64,000 nt of DNA from Natronosporangium sp035305625 (GTDB lineage Bacteria > Actinomycetota > Actinomycetes > Mycobacteriales > Micromonosporaceae): positions 186,001 through 250,000 of the forward strand of contig CAWEKD010000011.1 in NCBI GenBank assembly GCA_963809545.1, given 5' to 3'. The translations under genes and the position numbers were made by a program. The notes under the pieces are model-generated. The model had not been told where the DNA came from. It saw only the letters and a program-made list of their open reading frames with translations, and searched no databases. This document shows, in pieces, positions 18,227-26,969 of this stretch (position 1 is the first letter of the stretch; each line of letters starts with the position of its first letter).

Positions 18227-19426
18227 ATGCCGTACACCACGCTGCCCGGCACCCGTGCGCCGGTGAAAGTGTGGACCGATCCGTCCGATATCGAGCCGCA
18301 GGCGCTGCAGCAACTCCGCAACATCGGCAACCTCCCGTGGGTGGAGGGCGTGGCGGTGATGCCGGACGTGCACTTCGGCAAAGGCGCCACCGTCGGCTCG
18401 GTGATCGCGATGCGGCAGGCGTTGGCGCCGGCAGCGGTCGGAGTGGACATCGGGTGCGGCATGACCGCGGTACGGACCTCTCTGACCGCCGAAGATCTGC
18501 CGGACGACCTGAGCCGGTTGCGCTCGGCGATCGAGGCGGCCATCCCGGTCGGGTTCGAGATGCACCCCCAGCCGGTGAACCCGCACCGGGTCCCGGGACT
18601 GCCCACCGCCGGCTGGGACGAGTTCTGGGCCCGGTTCCACCAGTTGCGCGCGGACGTCGAGAAGCTCGCCAGCCGAGCCGGCCGACAGTTGGGCACCCTC
18701 GGCGGTGGTAACCACTTCATCGAGGTGTGCCTGGAACAGGGTGGGCCGGACGCGGGTCGGGTGTGGCTGATGCTGCACTCCGGTTCCCGCAACATCGGCA
18801 AGGAGCTGGCCGACCGGCACATCGAGGTGGCGCGGCGGCTGCCGCACAACGCCGACCTGCCTGACCGGGATCTGGCGGTATTCCTGGCCGGCACCCCGGA
18901 GATGGCGGCTTACCGGCACGACCTGGAGTGGGCGCAGGAGTACGCCTCCCGGAACCGGGCGCTGATGATGGCGCTGCTGTGCCAGGTGGTCCGGGACGTG
19001 CTGGGCAACGTCCGGTTCGACCAGCCGATCTCGTGCCACCACAACTACGTCGCGGAAGAGACCTACGGCGGCGTGGAGGTGCTGGTCACCCGTAAGGGCG
19101 CGATCCGGGCCGGCTCCGGTGACCTGGGGATCATCCCGGGTTCGATGGGCACCGGCTCATACATCGTGCGTGGCCTGGGTAACCCCGACGCGTACTGCTC
19201 GGCCTCGCACGGCGCCGGGCGGCGGATGTCCCGGGCGAAGGCGCGTAAAACCTTCACGGTGACCGACCTGGCGCGTCAGACCGCCGGGGTGGAGTGCCGT
19301 AAGGATGCGGGCGTGGTGGATGAGATCCCGGCCGCCTACAAGGACCTGGATCAGGTGATGGCGCAGCAGACCGACCTGGTGGAGGTAGTGGCCCACCTGA
19401 AGCAGGTGGTGTGCGTCAAGGGCTGA
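18227..19426 (+). CDS. rtcB: RtcB-type 3'-phosphate RNA ligase
   Basis: RtcB joins RNA 2',3'-cyclic phosphate or 3'-phosphate ends to 5'-OH ends using GTP and Mn2+. The 399-residue protein has all hallmarks: MPDVHFGKG, GVDIGCGM (metal Cys), GTLGGGNHFIE, LHSGSRNIG, SCHHNYV, PGSMGTGSYIV and the guanylylated His in SASHGAGR. ATG 18227 follows AGAAGGAGGAGGC. It belongs to the short ~400-residue bacterial form. It stands alone, with no archease or RtcR/RtcA. The 3' end overlaps a convergent membrane-protein gene by 11 bases. Confidence 0.95.
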   Translation: MPYTTLPGTRAPVKVWTDPSDIEPQALQQLRNIGNLPWVEGVAVMPDVHFGKGATVGSVIAMRQALAPAAVGVDIGCGMTAVRTSLTAEDLPDDLSRLRSAIEAAIPVGFEMHPQPVNPHRVPGLPTAGWDEFWARFHQLRADVEKLASRAGRQLGTLGGGNHFIEVCLEQGGPDAGRVWLMLHSGSRNIGKELADRHIEVARRLPHNADLPDRDLAVFLAGTPEMAAYRHDLEWAQEYASRNRALMMALLCQVVRDVLGNVRFDQPISCHHNYVAEETYGGVEVLVTRKGAIRAGSGDLGIIPGSMGTGSYIVRGLGNPDAYCSASHGAGRRMSRAKARKTFTVTDLARQTAGVECRKDAGVVDEIPAAYKDLDQVMAQQTDLVEVVAHLKQVVCVKG

Positions 19427-20948
19427 CCGTGTCCTCGGTGGGGCCGGCCTCGACGGCGGCGCTGCGCTGCCTGGGGGCCGGCCCACTGGCGTCCGGTCGG
19501 GATGGACCGGAGCCGTCGGGGCTGCTCCCGCCGGTGCCGGGCGGCGCCGGACCCCACCCGATCCGGGCCAGGAGTAGCAGCCACCGCCACCCCAGTTCCT
19601 CCCGCAGCCACAGCGGCACCATCCGCCGAGCGGCCGGGAATCGACGCAGGTCGGCGACGTAGTCCGCGGGGCGCGGTGGCCGCCGCCAGGCCGGACGCGG
19701 AGCGCCGGCTTCGGTCAGCTCCCACTCCACTTCCCGCCAATATCGGCGACGGGGGGCCTCCCGCCATTCCGGACGGTCGACGGTCACGTGCAGGGTGAAC
19801 GGCGCGCCGTACCCGGCCCGATAGGCCGCTTCCCGCAACCTCCGGAGCGCGGTGCACTCCGGAAACTCCGCCAGTTCCCGCTCCACCTCCGGCGCGGGCG
19901 CCGCCTCCGACTCCGGCAGGAAGCGGTCGCTCCAGTGCGCGAACCGCGTCGTAGCCCCGGCGAGAACGATCTCTTCATGGCCACCGGCGGCCCGGTAGGT
20001 CAGGCGTAGATAGGGATGCTCCGGCGCCGCCGCAAGCGCCGCCTCGGCGATCCGGTCGACCAGCTGGTCATGCTCCTCCTTGGACAGGGGCCGCTCACGC
20101 CGGCGCTGTCGCGCCACCGTCCGTGGCCCCGGCCGGTTGGGGAAGCTGCTGGAGTACGAGAACGGCAGCAGCGGCCCACCGGAGATCACCGTGCCTTCGG
20201 GCGCGCGTACCCAGGTCATCGCCGCGTGCGCCGCCAACCAGCGGCTGGCGGCGTTACCGGGGCCGAGCACCTGCGCGATGATCCACTTCAGCACCGTGGC
20301 CACCACCGCCACCGTCACATACAGCAGCAGGGCGACCAGCACCGCAGCCAGTACCGTGACCGGCACCGCCAACCAGGCCGTCCCCAGCTGCTCTCGCAGC
20401 CACCGGTACACCGCTAACGGTGCGGCATCCAGGAACGCCCACCAGTAGTGGGACAGGATCCGGGAGGAACCGGCCACCGCTGCCCCCACCGCGACCCGGA
20501 GCAGATAGCGCACCAGCGCCGCGCCCCGCAGGAACTTCCAGTCCACGGTGAAGCCGGCCAGATGACGGCCCCACTTCTCCAGTAGACGGTTGACCGCGGC
20601 GGCGACCGCCAGCCCGGCCAGCAGCGGCAGAAAGGTGACGGCGGGTTCGGTGGTCAGGTGGTAGACGCCGTACCCGGCGAGCCCGGCTCCGATCAGGTAG
20701 GTGGCTCTGATCAGCATCCGCCCACACCAGCGGGTGGCGGGAGTGCCCCGCACCGGTGCTTGCGGGCGGATGATCAGCCAGCGGCTCAGCAGGACCAGGG
20801 CCGCAGTAGTACCGGCCAGCGCGAGGCTGACCGAGTGGTGCACCTCCCCCTGGTAGTTGTGATGGGTGGCGATCATGCTGAGCACCACGGTCGCCACCAC
20901 CGCAGCGATCAGCATGATCAGCCGTAGACATCCCAGGCCCTGACGCAC
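19416..20948 (-). CDS. Polytopic membrane protein of unknown function
   Basis: I do not recognise this 510-residue protein. The first ~230 residues contain about six hydrophobic segments (LIMLIAAVVATVVLSMIA, TTAALVLLSRWLII, FLPLLAGLAVAAAV, VPVTVLAAVLVALLLYVTVA among them). The remaining ~280 residues are soluble, rich in Arg, Trp and Pro, with an alpha/beta look and a hydrophobic stretch near WRWLLLLARIGW. GTG 20948 is the only start that keeps the first membrane segment. It reads convergently into rtcB and divergently from the kinase at 21044. Confidence 0.75.
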   Translation of the reverse strand: MRQGLGCLRLIMLIAAVVATVVLSMIATHHNYQGEVHHSVSLALAGTTAALVLLSRWLIIRPQAPVRGTPATRWCGRMLIRATYLIGAGLAGYGVYHLTTEPAVTFLPLLAGLAVAAAVNRLLEKWGRHLAGFTVDWKFLRGAALVRYLLRVAVGAAVAGSSRILSHYWWAFLDAAPLAVYRWLREQLGTAWLAVPVTVLAAVLVALLLYVTVAVVATVLKWIIAQVLGPGNAASRWLAAHAAMTWVRAPEGTVISGGPLLPFSYSSSFPNRPGPRTVARQRRRERPLSKEEHDQLVDRIAEAALAAAPEHPYLRLTYRAAGGHEEIVLAGATTRFAHWSDRFLPESEAAPAPEVERELAEFPECTALRRLREAAYRAGYGAPFTLHVTVDRPEWREAPRRRYWREVEWELTEAGAPRPAWRRPPRPADYVADLRRFPAARRMVPLWLREELGWRWLLLLARIGWGPAPPGTGGSSPDGSGPSRPDASGPAPRQRSAAVEAGPTEDTVSP

Positions 20949-20960
20949 GTCTCAATCATC

Positions 20961-20996
20961 GCTTCCATGGGCAAATCCGAAAACTGCCCATGAAGC
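20961..20996. promoter_or_regulatory. Inverted repeat in a divergent promoter region
   Basis: GCTTCCATGGGCA (20961-20973) and TGCCCATGAAGC (20985-20996) form 12 pairs with one bulged C around 11 bases. It lies between the starts of the membrane protein (20948, -) and the kinase (21044, +), and could be an operator for both. An in-frame upstream ATG of the kinase (20990) lies inside it. Confidence 0.45.
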
Positions 20997-21043
20997 AATA
21001 TCAGGTAGCGTCCGGGACCCCGGCTATGCGAAAGTTGCCGACC

Positions 21044-21946
21044 ATGATCGACATCCCGCCGGTGGTACGGAACAAGGCGGTGGCGGTCGGTGCCGAATCG
21101 TGGCTGGCGGAGCTACCGAAACTGGTGGCCGACCTGGAGCAGGCGTGGCGGATCCGGGTGGGTCGTCCGTTCACTGACCCCACCGAAGCGTTCGTGGCCG
21201 AGGCGACGTGCGAGGACGGCACCCCGGCGGTGCTCAAACTGCCGGTGCCGGTGGTGACGGACAACGTCCGACATGAGCTCACGGTGCTGCGGCTCGCCGG
21301 TGGTGACGGATGCGTCTCGTTGCTGCGGGCCGACGAGGAGCGTGGCGCCTTGCTGCTCGAGCGGTTGGGCCGCCCGCTGTCGGAGCTGGGGCTGCCCTTG
21401 TCGGAGCGGCTGGTGATCCTGTGTGACACCGCCACCCGGATCTGGCGCCCGGCCGCGGGCTGCGGCCTGCCGACCGGCGCCGACAAGGGACGATGGCTGG
21501 TCGGGTTCATCCTCCGGACCTGGGAGGAGCTGGACCGGCCGTGTTCCGAACCGGCGGTGGCGCACGCGTTGGCGTGCGCCGAGCGTCGGATCGCGGCGCA
21601 CGACGACGAACGGGCGGTGCTGGTGCACGGTGACGTCCACCAGTGGAACACGCTCGAGGCCGGGGATGGCTTCAAACTGGTCGACCCGGACGGGCTGCTG
21701 GCCGAGGCCGAGTACGACCTGGGGGTACTGATGCGGGAGGATCCGGTGCCGCTGCTGACCGGTGACCCGTGGGAGCGGGCCCGGTGGTTGGCGGCCCGGA
21801 CCGGTCGGGACGCCACCGCGATCTGGGAGTGGGGGGTGGTGGAGCGGGTGGCGACCGGGTTGTTGGCCACCCGGATCGACCTGCAGCCGGTGGGGCGGCA
21901 GATGCTGGCGGTCGCCGACCGGCTGGCCACGTTGCCGGCCCGGTAG
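21044..21946 (+). CDS. APH(6)-like streptomycin/hydroxyurea phosphotransferase family protein
   Basis: The 300-residue kinase has the APH fold: VLKLPVPVV with the ATP-binding Lys, the catalytic loop VLVHGDVHQWNTL (Brenner-type HGDxxxxN) and the metal motif LVDPDG. DPDG instead of DFD/DWE and overall length fit the APH(6) streptomycin 6-kinase group. Such genes often contribute to aminoglycoside resistance, but many homologues have other substrates. ATG 21044 (MIDIPPVV) matches my memory of the family start. ATG 20990 and 21026 are in-frame alternatives. Monocistronic. Confidence 0.8.
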   Translation: MIDIPPVVRNKAVAVGAESWLAELPKLVADLEQAWRIRVGRPFTDPTEAFVAEATCEDGTPAVLKLPVPVVTDNVRHELTVLRLAGGDGCVSLLRADEERGALLLERLGRPLSELGLPLSERLVILCDTATRIWRPAAGCGLPTGADKGRWLVGFILRTWEELDRPCSEPAVAHALACAERRIAAHDDERAVLVHGDVHQWNTLEAGDGFKLVDPDGLLAEAEYDLGVLMREDPVPLLTGDPWERARWLAARTGRDATAIWEWGVVERVATGLLATRIDLQPVGRQMLAVADRLATLPAR

Positions 21947-22017
21947 CGGTCGCGCGTGACGACGTCGCCGGTGGCGTGAGCCCCTCCCACCTGTCGTCTC
22001 CGATCAGCGCGGCGGGT

Positions 22018-23232
22018 TCACGGGTGGTGGGTGCGAGGCGGGTCGGCTGCCGGCGGGGCGAGCACGTAGCCCCCGTCCGGATGCGTGGTGGCGTGGCCTT
22101 GCAGCACCAGCACCGGCAGGATCCGCCGCGTGTCGTCCAGCGGCACCCCGGCGCGGGCAGCGACCTCCTCGCTGGTCAGTGGTGTGCGTTTCCGCAGCGC
22201 CTCCACCAGCCGGCGGGCCGGCGGATCGAGCCGGTCCCGGGGGTGTTCCGGGCCGCGAGGGATGGGGGCCAGGTCGGCGCCGAGCCTCCCCACCTCCTCC
22301 AGGATGTGGTCCACGCCGGTGACCAGCCGGGTCTCCGGTTCGCGCAGCTCCTCGTGGCAGCCGACGGACATCGCGGAGGTGATCGGGCCGGGCACCACCA
22401 GCGCCGCCCGGCCCAGCCGGCGGGCCCGCCGCAGCGTCTGCCGCGCCCCACTCCGGGCGCCGGCTTCCACCATCACCGTGCCGGAGGTGGCCGCCGCGAT
22501 CACGCGATTGCGGATCAGGAACCGGTGTCTAAATGGGTCGGAGCCGGGAGGCCACTCGCTGATCAGTAGCCCGTCCTCACTGATCCGGTCGAACAGGTTG
22601 GCGTTCCCGGACGGGTATGCCCGGTCCACCCCGCACGCCAGCACCGCCACGGTGACCCCGCCGCCGGCTAACGCACCCCGGTGGGCGCAGGCGTCGATGC
22701 CGTAGGCGCCACCGGAGACCACAGTCCAGCCTCGCTCCGCCAGGCCGTACCCGATTTCTCGGGCGGCGTATTCGCCGTAGCTGGTGGCCGCCCGGGCCCC
22801 TACCACCGCCACCGACCGGGCGAACGCCTCGTCCAACCGCAGTGGACCCCGTACCCACAGGCACAGCGGCGGAGCGGCGTGGCGGGTGAACTCGCCCCGT
22901 CCCTCGGTGCAGAGCCGCCGCAGGTCATTCAGTTGCCGCGGCCACTCGTCGTCTTCCGGCACCACCACTCGGGCACCCACCCGGTGGGCGTGGGCGAGTG
23001 CCCGCTCCGCGGCCTGGTACGGGTCTTCCCACGCACGCCGCGCCTCGGTGGCCCGCTGCAACTCGCTGTTGATGCCCTCGAAGCCGCCGGCGAGCAACCC
23101 CTCCAGCACCCGGACCGGGCCGTGGGTGGCCACGCTGGACCACAGTGCCCGGTGTCCCGGCTCGACCAGCATGGACAGCGCTACCCTGGCGCGGCGGACC
23201 TCGGCCGGCGCCGGTGGGGTTGGCCGGGTCAT
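22018..23232 (-). CDS. dprA: DNA-processing protein DprA
   Basis: DprA loads RecA on incoming single-stranded DNA. The 404-residue protein starts at ATG 23232, overlapping the comM stop as ATGA. It has the Rossmann-like core (SVAVVGARAATSYG, VSGGAYGIDACAHRGAL, RFLIRNRVIAA) and a C-terminal winged-helix segment (LTSEEVAARAGVP). An N-terminal helical domain precedes the core. It forms the yraN-comM-dprA cassette typical of actinobacteria. Confidence 0.93.
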   Translation of the reverse strand: MTRPTPPAPAEVRRARVALSMLVEPGHRALWSSVATHGPVRVLEGLLAGGFEGINSELQRATEARRAWEDPYQAAERALAHAHRVGARVVVPEDDEWPRQLNDLRRLCTEGRGEFTRHAAPPLCLWVRGPLRLDEAFARSVAVVGARAATSYGEYAAREIGYGLAERGWTVVSGGAYGIDACAHRGALAGGGVTVAVLACGVDRAYPSGNANLFDRISEDGLLISEWPPGSDPFRHRFLIRNRVIAAATSGTVMVEAGARSGARQTLRRARRLGRAALVVPGPITSAMSVGCHEELREPETRLVTGVDHILEEVGRLGADLAPIPRGPEHPRDRLDPPARRLVEALRKRTPLTSEEVAARAGVPLDDTRRILPVLVLQGHATTHPDGGYVLAPPAADPPRTHHP

Positions 23233-24749
23233 CGGAGTGGTCCTTGCCGCAGCTCGGTGGCGGCGGCCACGTCCCCGAGGTCGGGGCGATCTCGGCCGGC
23301 CAGGTCCGCCAGGGTCCAGGCAATACGTAAGACCCGGTCGAATCCGCGAGCGGACAGTGCCCCGATCTCCAGTTGGCGACGGGCCGGCGCCACCACCGCC
23401 GGCGGCAGCCGCCACGGGGCCGCGCGCAGCGCCGGACCCGGCACTTCGGCGTTGGTGCGCCACCCCGCCTCCGCCCAGCGGGCCGCGGCGGCGGCCCGGG
23501 CCTTGGCCACCCGCTCCGCCACCACCGCCGACGATTCGGCCCCGGCCTGCTCATCCAGCAACGCCGCGGACGACACTGGACGCAGCGTCACCTGCAGGTC
23601 CACCCGATCGAGCAGCGGTCCAGACAGCCGCCCCAGGTAGCGACGACGTGCCAACGGGGAACATTCACACTCGACATCCCCCACCGGTTTGGCGCACGGA
23701 CAGGGGTTGGCGGCGAGCACCAGCTGCACCCGGGCGGGGAACACGGTCTCTCCGGCTGCCCGCCGCAGACACACCACCCCCTCCTCCAGCGGCTGCCGTA
23801 ACGCCTCCAGCGTGCGGGCGGCGAACTCCGGCGCCTCGTCCAGGAACAGCACCCCTCGATGAGCCAGGCTGATCGCTCCGGGCCGAGCCAACCCGGAACC
23901 GCCTCCGACGATCGCCGCCACACTGGCGGTGTGGTGGGGTGCCTGCAACGGTGGTCGCCGGATCAGTCCCACCCCCGCCGGCAGCGCTCCGGCGACCGAA
24001 TGCAGCGCGGTCACCTCCAACGCGGCCTCGTCGTCCAACGCCGGCAGCAGCGAGGGCAGCCGCTGCGCCAACAGGGTCTTACCCGCCCCCGGTGGCCCGG
24101 TCATCAGCAGATGGTGGTTGCCGGCGGCGGCCACCTCCACCGCCCACCGGCCGGTGGGTTGCCCCACCACCTCCGCCAGGTCCGGACCGGTCGGCACCAC
24201 GACTTCCTGCGCCGCCGGTGGATCGAGCAGTGGGGCCTGCCCGCGGACGAACTCGACCAGTCGGGCCAGCGAGTCGGTGGCGTGGACCGTCACCTCGGAC
24301 ACCAGGGCCGCCTCGGTGGCGTTGGCCAACGGCACCACTACCCGCCGTACTCCGGCGCGGGCGGCGGCCAGCACCATCGGCAGCACCCCCCGCACCGGCC
24401 GAACACTGCCGTCCAGCCCCAGCTCACCGATGACCACCACCCCGTCCAGTGCCGCCAGCGGCAGTCGCCCCGCCCCCGCCAGCAGCGCGCAGGCTAGGGC
24501 GAGATCGAACCCAGAGCCGTGCTTGGGCAGGGAGGCCGGCAACAGGTTGATGGTGATTCGCCGGCTGGGCCACGGCTCTCCAGAGTTCACAATCGCCGCC
24601 CGTACCCGGTCCTTGGCCTCCGACAGCGCGGTGTCCGGCAGGCCGGACAGGGTCACCTGCGGTAGTCCGTTGGCCAGGTCCGCCTCCACCTCCACCAGAT
24701 GTCCGCGCACCCCGACCAGCCCGACCGACAGCACCTTGGCGTAGCTCAT
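23229..24749 (-). CDS. comM: ComM/YifB-like Mg-chelatase-type AAA+ ATPase
   Basis: ComM-type helicases promote branch migration during transformation. The 506-residue protein begins MSYAKVLSVGLVGVRG at ATG 24749, sharing one base with the yraN stop (TGATG). It contains an N-terminal Lon-like domain, Walker A GPPGAGKT, Walker B VLFLDEAPEF and the cysteine cluster NPCPCAKPVGDVECECSP, then a C-terminal chelatase-like helical domain. Length is typical. Coupled to both neighbours. Confidence 0.93.
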   Translation of the reverse strand: MSYAKVLSVGLVGVRGHLVEVEADLANGLPQVTLSGLPDTALSEAKDRVRAAIVNSGEPWPSRRITINLLPASLPKHGSGFDLALACALLAGAGRLPLAALDGVVVIGELGLDGSVRPVRGVLPMVLAAARAGVRRVVVPLANATEAALVSEVTVHATDSLARLVEFVRGQAPLLDPPAAQEVVVPTGPDLAEVVGQPTGRWAVEVAAAGNHHLLMTGPPGAGKTLLAQRLPSLLPALDDEAALEVTALHSVAGALPAGVGLIRRPPLQAPHHTASVAAIVGGGSGLARPGAISLAHRGVLFLDEAPEFAARTLEALRQPLEEGVVCLRRAAGETVFPARVQLVLAANPCPCAKPVGDVECECSPLARRRYLGRLSGPLLDRVDLQVTLRPVSSAALLDEQAGAESSAVVAERVAKARAAAAARWAEAGWRTNAEVPGPALRAAPWRLPPAVVAPARRQLEIGALSARGFDRVLRIAWTLADLAGRDRPDLGDVAAATELRQGPLR

Positions 24750-25117
24750 CAGAACGCCCCCTTCAGGTGCCGCACCCGCGGTGCTCCCCGCCGGGGAGAG
24801 AACACCTCGATCACGTCGAACCGCACCTCGGTGGGGCGCACCCCGGTCTGCGCGAGCCACTCCGCCGCCAGCCGGCGGAGGGTGCGTACCTTACGCCGAT
24901 CGACCGCCTCGGCCGGCATCCCGAACCCGAGCCCCCGCCGGGTCTTGACCTCGCAGAGCACCAGCACGTCTCCGTCCCGGGCCACAATGTCGATCTCCCC
25001 GGTGGCGGAGCGCCAGTTGCGGTCCAGCACCGCCATCCCCGCCTCCACCAGGTGTCGGGCCGCCAGCCGCTCCCCGTACGCCCCCACCGCGCGATTCGCG
25101 TCCGTCATGGCCGCCAC
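24749..25117 (-). CDS. UPF0102 endonuclease-like protein YraN
   Basis: The 122-residue protein is of the UPF0102 family with a restriction-endonuclease-like fold: G-x-GERLAARHL, then the active-site pattern GEIDIVARDGDVLVLCEVKT (D, E-x-K) and a conserved FDVIEV. ATG 25117 is used; ATG 25108 (MTDANRAVG) is an alternative. It is the first gene of the yraN-comM-dprA unit and presumably acts on DNA or RNA ends in the same context. Confidence 0.9.
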   Translation of the reverse strand: MAAMTDANRAVGAYGERLAARHLVEAGMAVLDRNWRSATGEIDIVARDGDVLVLCEVKTRRGLGFGMPAEAVDRRKVRTLRRLAAEWLAQTGVRPTEVRFDVIEVFSPRRGAPRVRHLKGAF

Positions 25118-25238
25118 CCTGGCAAGTCACCGGTCTCGGAACCACCCACCGCACTTCCCGCTGTGGACAGTGGCCGCCGCTGTGGACAGCCCCCGATCGC
25201 GCGCCAGATGTGCTAGCGGACGACTCCACCCACCCATC

Positions 25239-25255
25239 GATAATTCATAATTATC
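25239..25255. promoter_or_regulatory. AT-rich inverted repeat
   Basis: GATAAT and ATTATC flank TCATA in a roughly 25-base stretch almost free of G and C (about 25237-25263). Such AT islands are rare here. It lies upstream of yraN, 120 bases from the start, and downstream of a small gene, so it may be a promoter element or operator. The rest of 25118-25353 shows nothing else. Confidence 0.35.
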
Positions 25256-25353
25256 AATTTATCGGCGACGGATCCGGTCAGCGTGTCGATCAGGCGGAAG
25301 TAGATAGCGTCAGACCCGGTGACAGAGACCCACCGGCAGCGCGTGACGGTGCC

Positions 25354-25572
25354 CTAGTGATCGTCAGGGGATGGGGCCGGCACCACCCGCTCCTCATAGA
25401 CCTGCAACTCCAGCCGCGCCCGGTGCGCGGCCGGATGCCAGATCTCCTCGAATGGGCCCATGACGTCGCTGCCGACGCCCCGTCGACGTAGTCGGGAACC
25501 CAGCCAGGCCAGACCACCAGCGACCACCGCCAGGGCGCCGAAGAACGCCAGCACCGCGAGCAACCCGACCAT
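25354..25572 (-). CDS. Small single-pass membrane protein
   Basis: The 72-residue protein has a hydrophobic N-terminal segment (LAVLAFFGALAVVAGGLAWL), a basic stop-transfer patch (SRLRRRG) and a soluble tail ending in PAPSPDDH. The segment PFEEIWHPAAHRARLE is protein-like. ATG 25572 directly follows AAGG, too close for a normal ribosome site, so translation may be leaderless. Function unknown. It sits between yraN and an M23 peptidase. Confidence 0.6.
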   Translation of the reverse strand: MVGLLAVLAFFGALAVVAGGLAWLGSRLRRRGVGSDVMGPFEEIWHPAAHRARLELQVYEERVVPAPSPDDH

Positions 25573-25773
25573 CCTTGGATGGTACGCCCGGAGCCAGAAT
25601 TATCAGCCGGTACGCAGGCTGGGGGTGCGTGCCCCGGAGGAGCGCGCTCGAGGACGGCATGCGCCATCTCATAGCCTGGGTCCACCTGCTGTCATGGCGC
25701 AAGACCGTCCATCCCGGGGCACTGGGATCATACGGGAACTGGATGATCCGCGGTGGAGGTTACTTCGTAGCGC

Positions 25774-26349
25774 TCATCGGAGCTCGCCGTGCACCGGCAG
25801 CAGCCGGACCCGCCCCAGTCCGAGCAGGGTGAGCGGATCCAGGTAGAGGTCGCCCCGCCGTAGTCCCCAATGGAGGCAGGCCGCCACCGGGCAGCCCACG
25901 TGTCCAGGAGCGAGGACACCGATCGGATCACCCGCCCACACCCGCTCGCCGGCGGTGACCAACGGCTCCACCGGCTGGTACGTGGTGCGCAGCCCGTGTG
26001 GATGGTTGACGCTCACCACCCCCACCCCGGCTACCTGGCCGGCGAAGAAGACCACCCCCGGCCCCGCGGCGCGCACCAGGTCACCGGGCTCCCCGGCGAG
26101 ATCCACTCCTCGATGCCCGGGAAGCCACGGCTGTGGTGGCGGGTCGAACCGTCGGGTGACCACCGGCGGCCCAGACAGCGGCCACTGGTAGCCGGTGGAA
26201 ACCACCGCCACGGGAAGCGGCGCCGGCGATGGCACCACCGGCGGCGTGGCGACCGGAAGCCCCGGCACGAACCCGAGCACCAGCAGCGCGACCAGGAACG
26301 CGTGACGCCATCGCCGCACCATCGGTCGGCGCGGAAGCACTCTCCCCAT
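25774..26349 (-). CDS. Secreted M23-family (LytM) peptidase-like protein
   Basis: The 191-residue protein starts at ATG 26349 with a basic head (MGRVLPRRPMVRRWRHAF) and a hydrophobic signal or anchor segment, then a Pro-rich linker and an M23 domain. The first zinc motif is HRGVDLAG (H and D). The last motif reads CLHWGL where most M23 enzymes have HLHFE: the zinc His is kept but the other is Cys. This variant recurs in actinobacterial relatives as I recall, so activity is possible but not certain. A likely role is peptidoglycan cleavage or amidase activation. Confidence 0.75.
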   Translation of the reverse strand: MGRVLPRRPMVRRWRHAFLVALLVLGFVPGLPVATPPVVPSPAPLPVAVVSTGYQWPLSGPPVVTRRFDPPPQPWLPGHRGVDLAGEPGDLVRAAGPGVVFFAGQVAGVGVVSVNHPHGLRTTYQPVEPLVTAGERVWAGDPIGVLAPGHVGCPVAACLHWGLRRGDLYLDPLTLLGLGRVRLLPVHGELR

Positions 26350-26622
26350 GCCCCCACCCCACCGGGCGAACGGGGCACCGCCAACCGGGGCGAGCGGCGG
26401 TTGTGGATGACCGCACCCGCTGTGGACAACTCCCACCATGTCACCGGATGTGCTAAGGCGGATCCCGCTGGTGTCGGAACCTGCGGCCAGGCGCCGTCAA
26501 CGGGGGTGCGGACCCTGACGGGAACCCTGATTCCCCCCGGAACCCTCCCTGAGGAGGTTGGCCGATGCCGCTACCCGGGTGGCAGCATGGGACTAACGAG
26601 ACAGCCGAGACGAGGAGCGATG

Positions 26623-26844
26623 ATGGCACAGGGCGGCGGATTCGGACGGGTGTTGCTGTGGGTGGTGCTGGGGATCGTCGGCCTCATCGTGGTGGGCAAG
26701 GTCCTCGGTTGGCTGGTCGGCGTGCTGTGGAACATCCTGGTGGCGACCTTGCTCATCGGGGCGATCGTGGGGGTGGGAGCGCTGGTGTTCGCGGCGGTGC
26801 GCCGGTCGATCTCCGGCGGTAATCGGCCCCGGCTGCCCCGCTGA
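26623..26844 (+). CDS. Small two-helix membrane protein
   Basis: The 73-residue protein consists of two hydrophobic helices (VLLWVVLGIVGLIVVGKVL, then WNILVATLLIGAIVGVGALV) and a basic tail (RRSISGGNRPRLPR). ATG 26623 is preferred because AGGAG at 26613-26617 lies five bases before it; ATG 26620 is two bases from it. It is divergent from the M23 gene. Upstream, 26350-26622 shows no other gene. Function unknown. Confidence 0.6.
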   Translation: MAQGGGFGRVLLWVVLGIVGLIVVGKVLGWLVGVLWNILVATLLIGAIVGVGALVFAAVRRSISGGNRPRLPR

Positions 26845-26873
26845 GCACACCCATCCGCCCGAAGCACACTCGC

Positions 26874-26907
26874 CCGCCCGACAGGACCCCCGCCGGGGGT
26901 CGGGCGG
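26874..26907. terminator. Two-tier hairpin
   Basis: CCGCCCGAC (26874-26882) pairs with GTCGGGCGG (26899-26907), with a further CCCC/GGGG pairing inside. It follows the small plus-strand gene and probably ends it. Confidence 0.6.
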
Positions 26908-26930
26908 TGTGAATGAGGCGCGCATGACAA

Positions 26931-26956
26931 CGGGCCGGTCCGCGGGGACCGGCCCG
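26931..26956 (-). terminator. Perfect 11-bp hairpin
   Basis: CGGGCCGGTCC (26931-26941) and GGACCGGCCCG (26946-26956) around GCGG. It starts 14 bases after the stop of the DUF2469 gene, ending the lepB-rnhB-DUF2469 direction. Confidence 0.75.
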
Positions 26957-26969
26957 GATGAGTGCGGTG

